5,730 nt of DNA, from assembly GCA_902488725.1 (NCBI GenBank), contig CABTXO010000129.1:1-5730 (forward strand), written 5' to 3'. The notes beneath the pieces are model-generated. The model searched no databases and had not been told where the DNA came from. It saw only the letters and a list, made by a program, of their open reading frames with translations. The stretch comes from an uncultured Bacteroidales bacterium (GTDB lineage Bacteria > Bacteroidota > Bacteroidia > Bacteroidales > UBA932). Positions 1 to 5,730 of the stretch are shown here, one piece after another. Numbering within the stretch: the first letter of the stretch is position 1; each line of letters starts with the position of its first letter. The translations under genes and the position numbers were made by a program.

Positions 1-6
1 ATATAA

Positions 7-405
7 ACCACGAGCTATATCTACGGGGGGGAACCCAAGTTCACAAATCAGTATCGATATTGGGCGGGGGCCTGGCATCCCGAAAGGAATCCGATGTCCG
101 ACATACCTCGGGCGGCTGGGAAAGCCGATGCTTCTCTCCCGAGTGACTTCATGATCCACGATGCATCGTTCCTGCGTCTGAAAAATGTCTCCCTTTCCTA
201 CAGGCTGGATCTCCACAAATCACGTATTCCTTTCAAGGATCTTACGTTCAGCGTGATCGGGGAGAATCTCTTCCTGTGGAAGAACTACAATGGCTTCGAC
301 CCGGATGTTTCCAGCCAAGGGTCTTCCTCGACGCTGCGGCGTATGGACCTCGGTGCCTATCCGAAATCCAGAACCATCACCTTCAGTGTTCAAGTCCGGT
401 ACTAA
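7..405 (+). CDS. SusC-like TonB-dependent receptor, C-terminal fragment with interrupted 5' frame
   Basis: This is the end of an outer-membrane SusC/RagA-type beta-barrel, which imports substrate captured by its SusD partner using TonB energy. Seen in the sequence: the motif WHPERNP..DIPRA (about 79-114), then SFLRLKNVSLSY (about 169-201), the strand TFSVIGENLFLW followed by NGFDPDVSS (about 244-315), and LGAYPKSRTITFSVQVRY to the TAA at 403-405. These match the usual last ~120 residues of the SusC family, which ends in a beta-strand with a terminal aromatic residue (here Tyr). The family is normally around 1000 residues, so most of the gene lies upstream. In this frame a TAA stands at 4-6, yet family-like sequence (QYRYWAGAWHPE) precedes the first ATG at 94, so 94 is an internal Met and not a start. 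Either a frameshift lies near 7-60 or the gene is broken. SusD follows 19 bases downstream. Confidence 0.85.
   Translation, partial: TTSYIYGGEPKFTNQYRYWAGAWHPERNPMSDIPRAAGKADASLPSDFMIHDASFLRLKNVSLSYRLDLHKSRIPFKDLTFSVIGENLFLWKNYNGFDPDVSSQGSSSTLRRMDLGAYPKSRTITFSVQVRY
25..31 (+). repeat. G7 homopolymer tract inside the SusC-like coding region
   Basis: Seven consecutive G follow ctac and precede gaaccc. The tract lies between the in-frame stop at 4-6 and the first clearly SusC-like residues. Reading the upstream bases in the frame that starts at position 3 gives INHELYL, and removing one G would join that frame to the frame used by the rest of SusC. Homopolymers are common sites both of sequencing error and of slipped-strand mutation. 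That this tract is the cause of the frame break is inference; the break could lie elsewhere in 7-60. Confidence 0.45.
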
Positions 406-424
406 TCAACATTTCTCGCTCACT

Positions 425-1942
425 ATGAAACCTGTTAGAATATTCATGATTGCCGCGATGGCGGGCGTGCTGCTGCAGGCCTGTTCACTCGCAGAGGATA
501 CTTCTTCTTTGTCGACACCTGATAATTATTTCAGAAAAACAGCTGAATGCCAGTCTGTCGTGAACAGCTGTTACATGTCGATCACGCCTCTGTATACATT
601 CATGTACTTGCTCGCTACTGAGTGCGTGACGGACATTGCATATTGCCCTTCCGGCACCTTGGACGCCAGCTTGGACATCTCTCCCGTGACGCCAAGGTTC
701 GGCTCGACTGTATGGACACAATGCTATCTGGGAATACAACGCTGCAATTTCGCTGTCCAGGGAATCAGTTCTTCCAGAGCATTTCTGGATGATGACGGCG
801 AGATTGATGAAGCGGATCCCCAACGGCTTGCCTTGCTGTGCGAGGCCAAGACGTTGCGTGCCTTTTATTACTACACCCTTACCAGTTTCTTCGGGGATGT
901 CCCGTTCTATTTCGATGATGTCTCCGACAACGAAACCTTAGAAAGGATCGCCATTCTTCCCAGAATGAGTGCAGTGGACACGCGGAACGCCTGCATCAAG
1001 GATCTCCAGGAGATCGTCGGTCTGGTGCCTCAGACACGAACGTATGACAATAAAGGCAATCGTCTGGGTGCCGCCTGCGCCTACATGCTGATCGCCAAGA
1101 TGGCCATGTGGAACAAGGACTGGAATACTGCGCTTGAGGCACTCAAAAGCCTGGAGAAGATCTACGGACCTCTTTCCGACTATTCTTACGAAGAGAACAT
1201 CCGCTTCCGGGACAAGAACACGCCCGAATCCATCATGGAGGTCCAGCATACCTATACGCAGGGAGGGGTGCAATATGTCTCCAATGTTGCATGTATCTGC
1301 ACGCCATTCAAAGGAAAGGGCGACATCTATGACGGGGTCAGAATTGAAGAACTGGGAGATCAGTCGACGACCTGGTCTTCCATGCGACCGAATGTCTATT
1401 TCTGCCAAGGCCTGCAGAACAAGCTCGGCCCCGACATCCGGAAGAACTACAACATGGCTTGGGAATACAACGGGCATGCCTTTGCAAATGTCAACTCACG
1501 GCCATGGATGGGTCCCAAGTTCTGGTGTCCGAACATGCAGGGCAGTTCTGACGGCAACAATTACAAAGTCTTCCGGTATGCGGATGCAATCCTGATGATG
1601 GCTGAATGCTACAATGAATTGGGGGAAAATGAAAAGTCCGTGGAATACCTCAACATGACCCGGAATCGCGCAGGGCTCAAAGACTATGTCTTCCGCACTC
1701 CGATCCGGCTCCAGGACGAAATCCGGTGCGAGCGGGCGCGGGAATTGATCGGAGAATTCCAAAGAAAGTATGATCTCGTACGATGGGGCATCTGGTATCA
1801 GTCCGTGCTTGATTATTCGGACTATTCGACCCTAGTCAACAACATTCTTCCTTGCCACGAGTATTATCCGATTCCCGAGACTGAGGTGGTCTATTCCAAA
1901 TATCATCTGGACAACAAGGAATATGCGAAATATGGTCTATAG
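425..1942 (+). CDS. SusD-like (RagB/SusD family) outer-membrane lipoprotein
   Basis: Complete, 505 aa, about the usual family length. SusD-like proteins are surface lipoproteins that cap the SusC barrel and help capture substrate through an alpha-helical TPR-rich fold. The ATG at 425 was chosen because it opens a signal peptide (KPVR, then a hydrophobic core) ending in a lipobox LQAC with Cys20; the same frame is open further upstream, but that part overlaps SusC and is not signal-like. Family motifs in order: EAKTLRAFYYYTLTSFFGDVP (E140-P160), the ESIMEVQHTY strand in the middle, RYADAILMMAECYNELG (R384 onward), N.TRNRAGL, ERARELIGEFQRKYDLVRWG (E436 onward) and the PIPETE motif (P482-I483-P484) near the C-terminus. 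Odd: 16 cysteines besides the lipidated one, many for this family. No Shine-Dalgarno precedes the start. It follows SusC by 19 bases and is 3 bases from the next gene. Substrate unknown. Confidence 0.95.
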   Translation: MKPVRIFMIAAMAGVLLQACSLAEDTSSLSTPDNYFRKTAECQSVVNSCYMSITPLYTFMYLLATECVTDIAYCPSGTLDASLDISPVTPRFGSTVWTQCYLGIQRCNFAVQGISSSRAFLDDDGEIDEADPQRLALLCEAKTLRAFYYYTLTSFFGDVPFYFDDVSDNETLERIAILPRMSAVDTRNACIKDLQEIVGLVPQTRTYDNKGNRLGAACAYMLIAKMAMWNKDWNTALEALKSLEKIYGPLSDYSYEENIRFRDKNTPESIMEVQHTYTQGGVQYVSNVACICTPFKGKGDIYDGVRIEELGDQSTTWSSMRPNVYFCQGLQNKLGPDIRKNYNMAWEYNGHAFANVNSRPWMGPKFWCPNMQGSSDGNNYKVFRYADAILMMAECYNELGENEKSVEYLNMTRNRAGLKDYVFRTPIRLQDEIRCERARELIGEFQRKYDLVRWGIWYQSVLDYSDYSTLVNNILPCHEYYPIPETEVVYSKYHLDNKEYAKYGL

Positions 1943-1945
1943 CAA

Positions 1946-4426
1946 ATGAGCACGACGATTATGATAAACAAAATAAAACACATCATTCATGCCGGTGCCG
2001 TCATCACCGGGGCTATGCTGGCTCTTGCTTCCTGCGGCGACAAACCGTATGAACTGGATCTGCCGCTTGCGGTGACTTCCCACAAACTGGATCTCTCCCA
2101 GTCTGCCGGATCGACGCACATCATGGTCTATTCGACCGGGGGCTGGACGGCCGAATTCAGTCCGAAGGTGCCATGGGCATCTCTGAACAAGGTTTCCGGT
2201 GAAGGGAATTCGGATCTCGTGTTCACCTACTCCGCGAATTATGGAGTATCGAGAGTCTTGAATTTGATCTTGAATACGGAAAGTGTCCGGGATACGATCC
2301 GGATCGTCCAGGCCGGAAAGATCACCGAACCCTCGCTTTCCTTCAAGAATGCAGCGATCAGTCTGTTGAAGACCGCTGCCACCATCACGACCCCCATCAA
2401 GACGAACCTGCTCTACAATCTGCCTGACATCACAGGAGAAGTTCTGTATCTGGGAGTGGAAGGAGACACGCTGGGCATCGTTTCGATCGGCAAAGAGCCT
2501 TCCACAACAGTTGACGCCTGGGTAAAGAATGTGAAAGTCGAACGCGAAGGGGTCCGATATGAGGTTGAGGCAAATTCGGGAGATCTACCGCGCATTGCCG
2601 TCCTCAAAATCTCCATTGCCGATGCAAACGGCATTCGTACGGATGCAACCCAGACTATTACGCAGGGACTTTCTGGTCCGGAGTTCAAACTCGACCGGGA
2701 CTCGACTTCCATTGCCGGATACAACGGAACGTATCTGATCCCGTCCGCCTCCAACAACATCTATTCGTATGTCAACAACATCGAATATTCGATTGTCCCG
2801 GAAGGTGGAGACGGGTGGATCAGAAGTGTCTCCCTTTCACGGGACGGATTGAATTTCTCGGTGACCAGGAATGAGACAGGTGCTGCGAGAAGCGGATCGA
2901 TCACCGTGACCTACCGGGATGCTGCGGGGAATGCGATCGAGCAGAGCCTGTCAATTGACCAGGATGCTTATCCGGCCGCGATCTCTTTTTCCGCAGTGCG
3001 TTCCATGGCACCGGGTACCTTGACCGAAAAACAGTACATTGAAGGCTATGTGGTCAGCGACCCCGGCAGTGCGAACATCGCGCAGAACAGACAGATCGCG
3101 CAATTCCGATTCGATTACTCAGAGAACTACAAGACAGCCTACATTGAAAGTCTGGACGGTCGCTACGGTTTCATGTTGAAATTTGACAATGCCGACGACA
3201 ACATCCTGGAGCGGTATGCAAAGGTGCGCATCGTTCTTGCCGGTGCGACATTGGTGAGGGAACTGGAGCCTGAACGGTACACGTTGACAGGGTTGACGGC
3301 AGACAATATCATCGAAATGAAGGCCCCGGATTCTTTCCTGGTCCCGGCCAAGAAGAAATCCATTCAGGATCTGACCGATGAGGATCTCTACACAATGGTT
3401 ACCCTGACGAATGTGGAGGTTCTCTGCAAGGACGGCAGTTTCACGAACGCAGCGGACGGTTATTCCATCCGGGATGTCCCCAAGGGGATCAATCCCAAAT
3501 CCGGGACGACCCTCCCTCGTTGGGATACGGCTCCGCTCGTGATGAGCGACAAGGCCGGCGATGCAATCTACATGCTCACGAATTCTTACGTGCCCTGGAG
3601 ACGGGACGGCAGAGGTGGCAACAATGCCAGTGTTGTCCCGCAAGGATCGGGATCCTTTGTCGGGATTGTCGTCCATGAAGATCATGTCCGTTACGGTGAT
3701 CTGGGCCGGTATCAGGTCCGTGCGATGACCAAAAGCGACATTGCGCTGAATGGAGAAAAATTCTCCCGCACCCTCGTGGAATGGAACTGGAATGACAAGG
3801 TTGTCGACCTCATCCCGGAAGAAGGCTCCGGAGAATTCAACGTATACGGTGCGACGACTTCCGGCACTCCGGATTACAACAGCACATTGTGGCATGATCC
3901 TTCCGGAACCAACATGAAGGGACTGATCTCCAATGCGGGTCTTAAGCTGACGAAAAAATGGTGGGATTTTGCAAACAATGCAGGCAATTATTTCGAGATC
4001 TCGTTCTCGACAAAAGGAATCAGCGGGGAGAATCTGATTATGGGGCTGGTATGGAACCACGGCGACCAAGGCACCACCACCCTTGATTCGCCTGCCCATT
4101 GGAAGCTTCTCTATTCGGTTGACGGAGGTGCGAAATTTATGGAAGTTCCCGGCTGCGGCATCATTAAAAACCGTTCTATCGTCTGGTGGTCGACGACTTC
4201 TCAGGACAGTTGTCCGGGATTCAAGGATCATGTCTGCAAGCTTCCTTCAGACTGTTTCGGGAAAGAGAAGGTGGTACTCAGGTTCCAAGTCGCCGACAAG
4301 GTGACCGACATCATTCCCGGGACTTCGTCTTCGACCTATCTCACCAATCTGGGGATCGAGAAAGGGATCCTCACCGACCGGAACACGGGTATTCGCATCG
4401 GCACGCTGACCATTCGTTACAATTAA
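1946..4426 (+). CDS. BACON-repeat/DUF5689 surface lipoprotein, putative glycan-binding protein
   Basis: Complete, 826 aa. The signal peptide ends in lipobox LASC (Cys30). Domains seen: a convincing BACON domain at about 45-124, with GGWTAEF (W67), PWASL (W77), the NYGVSRVLNLIL strand and the closing DTIRIVQAG; two more divergent modules at about 129-241 and 246-341, closing with TITQG and SIDQD; a DUF5689 region at about 344-603 (YIESLDGRYG at 399, LTDEDLYTMVTL at 476, DGYSI, IYMLTNSYVPW, GSFVGIVVHE, YQVRAM); and a C-terminal beta-rich domain at about 604-826. BACON domains are Ig-like folds common in Bacteroidota polysaccharide-utilisation proteins, where they often act as spacers. The place after SusD suggests a surface glycan-binding protein; this is inference, and binding of peptides or mucin is also possible. 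The start is uncertain: ATG at 1946 lies 3 bases after the SusD stop, while ATG at 1961 (Met6) gives a more compact signal peptide starting MINKIK. It is paralogous to the next gene. Confidence 0.9.
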   Translation: MSTTIMINKIKHIIHAGAVITGAMLALASCGDKPYELDLPLAVTSHKLDLSQSAGSTHIMVYSTGGWTAEFSPKVPWASLNKVSGEGNSDLVFTYSANYGVSRVLNLILNTESVRDTIRIVQAGKITEPSLSFKNAAISLLKTAATITTPIKTNLLYNLPDITGEVLYLGVEGDTLGIVSIGKEPSTTVDAWVKNVKVEREGVRYEVEANSGDLPRIAVLKISIADANGIRTDATQTITQGLSGPEFKLDRDSTSIAGYNGTYLIPSASNNIYSYVNNIEYSIVPEGGDGWIRSVSLSRDGLNFSVTRNETGAARSGSITVTYRDAAGNAIEQSLSIDQDAYPAAISFSAVRSMAPGTLTEKQYIEGYVVSDPGSANIAQNRQIAQFRFDYSENYKTAYIESLDGRYGFMLKFDNADDNILERYAKVRIVLAGATLVRELEPERYTLTGLTADNIIEMKAPDSFLVPAKKKSIQDLTDEDLYTMVTLTNVEVLCKDGSFTNAADGYSIRDVPKGINPKSGTTLPRWDTAPLVMSDKAGDAIYMLTNSYVPWRRDGRGGNNASVVPQGSGSFVGIVVHEDHVRYGDLGRYQVRAMTKSDIALNGEKFSRTLVEWNWNDKVVDLIPEEGSGEFNVYGATTSGTPDYNSTLWHDPSGTNMKGLISNAGLKLTKKWWDFANNAGNYFEISFSTKGISGENLIMGLVWNHGDQGTTTLDSPAHWKLLYSVDGGAKFMEVPGCGIIKNRSIVWWSTTSQDSCPGFKDHVCKLPSDCFGKEKVVLRFQVADKVTDIIPGTSSSTYLTNLGIEKGILTDRNTGIRIGTLTIRYN

Positions 4427-4439
4427 TATCAGAAAAAAG
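4427..4439 (+). promoter_or_regulatory. A-rich translation-initiation leader before the second BACON/DUF5689 gene
   Basis: The 13-base gap between the stop at 4424-4426 and the ATG at 4440 reads tatcagaaaaaag. There is no GGAGG-type site. An A-rich stretch just upstream of the start is typical of Bacteroidota genes, which rely little on Shine-Dalgarno pairing. It supports 4440 as the start and shows no room for a separate promoter. The other two starts in the window (425 and 1946) lack so clear an A tract. Confidence 0.45.
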
Positions 4440-5730
4440 ATGGAATTTTTCAACAAAACCATTGATACAATCGGCTTCACGGTCATGGGTGCCCTGGGAC
4501 TGTTGACTGCAGCATCCTGCAACTATGACGATGCCGCGCAAATCGCCCTGGTCGAACTGGGAGCCACTCAATTCGAGTATATCTTCGAACCGGAGAACAG
4601 CACTCAGAAGATGGCAGTCTGGGCAAACGGACCATACCACATTGAAAAACTGGGCGATGCCGACTGGCTGACACTCGGTGCAGAAACAGGATCGAAGGAC
4701 GATTCCATCGCCGTGTCCTGCGCCTTCAACGAAGAATTCAAGCGGATGGCGCGCATTGTCCTGTGCAGTGACGTGGACGGCAGGAGGGACACGATCTTCA
4801 TCAAGCAGAAGGGCCTGATCAACGCTCTGCTGTCCAAGGAGAACACCTCGATCATCCTGCCCGGCGCAGGCGGTACGCAGCAGGAGGACGTGATGACGAA
4901 TGTCCCGTTCTCCTACATGACTGTGGTCAAAACCTATGACAGCGAATCGGATACGACTTGGATTCAGGAGATTTCCATCAGCGACTCCGACAGCGATGAT
5001 CGCGTGCTGTCCATCCGTACGGATCCGAACCCCGATGCCGTCAATCCCCGTACAGCGACGGTCCACCTTTCCTACAAAGACGGGTGGGGAGATCAGGTCG
5101 CGCTTACCCTGAACCTCGTTCAGAAGACCTCGAAGGAGAGCATCGGCAAGGAGATATCCATGGAAGATGTCGTCAACACCTATGCGACGGGCAAGGTGGT
5201 CCAGGACTACGTCATCGTGAGCGGAATCGTGGTCAGCAACACGGAATCCGGCAATGCCGGCGAGAACGAGCAGGTGACGACTTCCGCCATCGACTATTCC
5301 GGTTCCAAGCGGACGGTTTATCTGGAATCGCTTGACGGAAAGCGCGGAATCTGTCTCCTGACCGCCACTCCGGAAGACAATGTGTTCAATCCCTATGACA
5401 AGGTACGGCTCCTTCTGCATGGAGCGGTTGCGACACTCCATTCGGATCCGGACCGGGCCGTGATCAAGAATGTGACCAAAAACATGATCGTCTCCAGGAC
5501 GGCAGGATCGAAATCCGATGTGCCGGTCAAGGAAAAGCATATCGGCGAACTGACCGACGCGGACATCTATACCTATGTGACGCTCAAGGATGTCGAATTC
5601 CCTGTCCGGAAGGGATCGATTTCTCCGGTCAACGAAGGTTACTCCATCGGCTGCAACGCGAACCGGATTTCAAAATATCCGTTGATGGTGCGGGACATCG
5701 AGGGGAATCAACTCTACATGTATACAAATA
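4440..5730 (+). CDS. Second BACON/DUF5689 surface lipoprotein, 3' end outside the window
   Basis: Open from ATG 4440 to the end of the window (430 codons plus one base) without a stop. The signal peptide MEFFNKTIDTIG... ends at AASC (Cys27), followed by NYDD; acidic residues just after the lipidated Cys fit the surface-export signals described for Bacteroidota lipoproteins. Residues about 40-125 form a canonical BACON domain (DADWLTL with W76, FKRMARIVLCS, DTIFIKQKG). About 128-230 is a divergent second module closing with LNLVQK and carrying an Asp/Ser cluster (181-187). DUF5689 begins near 241: YLESLDGKRG (Y294), LTDADIYTYVTL (L371), EGYSI (G400) and PLMVRD...LYMYTN at the window end. It aligns without gaps to the preceding protein over 294-400 versus 399-505, so the two are paralogues. 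By that comparison at least ~65 residues of DUF5689, and perhaps a C-terminal domain, are missing. Probable role: surface binding protein of the same uptake system; ligand unknown. Confidence 0.88.
   Translation, partial: MEFFNKTIDTIGFTVMGALGLLTAASCNYDDAAQIALVELGATQFEYIFEPENSTQKMAVWANGPYHIEKLGDADWLTLGAETGSKDDSIAVSCAFNEEFKRMARIVLCSDVDGRRDTIFIKQKGLINALLSKENTSIILPGAGGTQQEDVMTNVPFSYMTVVKTYDSESDTTWIQEISISDSDSDDRVLSIRTDPNPDAVNPRTATVHLSYKDGWGDQVALTLNLVQKTSKESIGKEISMEDVVNTYATGKVVQDYVIVSGIVVSNTESGNAGENEQVTTSAIDYSGSKRTVYLESLDGKRGICLLTATPEDNVFNPYDKVRLLLHGAVATLHSDPDRAVIKNVTKNMIVSRTAGSKSDVPVKEKHIGELTDADIYTYVTLKDVEFPVRKGSISPVNEGYSIGCNANRISKYPLMVRDIEGNQLYMYTN

Noticed and set aside
94..405. Treating 94-405 as an independent 103-aa small protein
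   Set aside because: SusC-type sequence continues upstream of the ATG at 94, and the encoded segment is plainly the C-terminal barrel end of a SusC-like receptor.
290..424. Upstream extension of the SusD-like frame to an ATG at 290
   Set aside because: The added 45 residues overlap the SusC end in another frame and are not signal-like; ATG 425 gives a proper lipoprotein signal peptide.
938..1477. Reverse-strand open frame (179 codons) opposite the SusD-like gene
   Set aside because: It lies fully inside well-conserved SusD coding sequence; no family features were seen.
1741..1760. Inverted repeat ggaatt / aattcc with an 8-base loop
   Set aside because: It is only 6 bp and falls in the conserved SusD motif ERARELIGEFQ, so the bases are explained by the protein.
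3642..3657. Perfect inverted repeat aaggatc / gatcctt with a 2-base centre
   Set aside because: It lies inside coding sequence, its loop is too short for a good hairpin and no T-tract follows, so it is neither a terminator nor a likely operator; chance is sufficient.
3119..4231. Reverse-strand open frame (370 codons) opposite the DUF5689 and C-terminal regions
   Set aside because: The + strand protein here is supported by paralogy with the next gene. The antisense product is low-complexity in style, with no signal or motif.
4371..5540. Long reverse-strand open frame (389 codons) opposite the last gene
   Set aside because: It overlaps a + strand frame with a signal peptide, a canonical BACON domain and DUF5689 motifs. 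The reverse product has no recognisable domain and reads as a shadow of the codon pattern.
1..5730. CRISPR arrays, tRNA/rRNA genes, insertion sequences, riboswitches, diversity-generating repeats
   Set aside because: Almost every base is in four + strand coding regions. I saw no direct-repeat arrays, terminal inverted repeats or transposase motifs, and the gaps are too short (3-19 bases) to hold RNA genes.

Overview
The window is a fragment of a SusC/SusD-type outer-membrane nutrient-uptake operon from a member of the Bacteroidota, most likely order Bacteroidales; the genus cannot be settled from the sequence. The evidence is the gene set itself (C-terminal end of a SusC-like TonB-dependent receptor, a SusD-like lipoprotein, then two BACON/DUF5689 lipoproteins). 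Three complete N-termini carry a lipoprotein signal peptide, and none of the start codons has a Shine-Dalgarno sequence, as is usual in this phylum.

Layout, all on the + strand. About 7-405 is the last ~130 residues of a SusC-like beta-barrel. Its reading frame is interrupted by a stop at 4-6, although recognisable SusC sequence begins upstream of the first in-frame ATG, so a frameshift near the start of the window (candidate site: a run of seven G at 25-31) is likely. 425-1942 is a complete SusD-like lipoprotein (505 aa, unusually rich in cysteine). 1946-4426 is a complete 826-aa lipoprotein with three BACON-type beta-sandwich repeats, a DUF5689 region and a C-terminal aromatic-rich beta domain. 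4440-5730 is the start of a second, paralogous BACON/DUF5689 lipoprotein that is still open at the end of the window. The gaps between genes are 19, 3 and 13 bases, with no terminator or promoter visible, so they are almost certainly one transcript. No stretch over 300 bases lacks a gene.

Working model (family knowledge plus inference): the SusC barrel and SusD lid form an outer-membrane importer powered by TonB. The two downstream lipoproteins sit where such loci normally encode surface glycan-binding proteins and would present substrate to the importer. No glycoside hydrolase, lyase, peptidase, sensor or sigma/anti-sigma pair is in the window, so the substrate (glycan, glycopeptide or peptide) and the regulation cannot be named. 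I did not find evidence of a novel defence, mobile or RNA-based system; the points of real interest are the broken SusC frame, the modular duplication of the two lipoprotein genes, and the C-terminal domain of the first of them.
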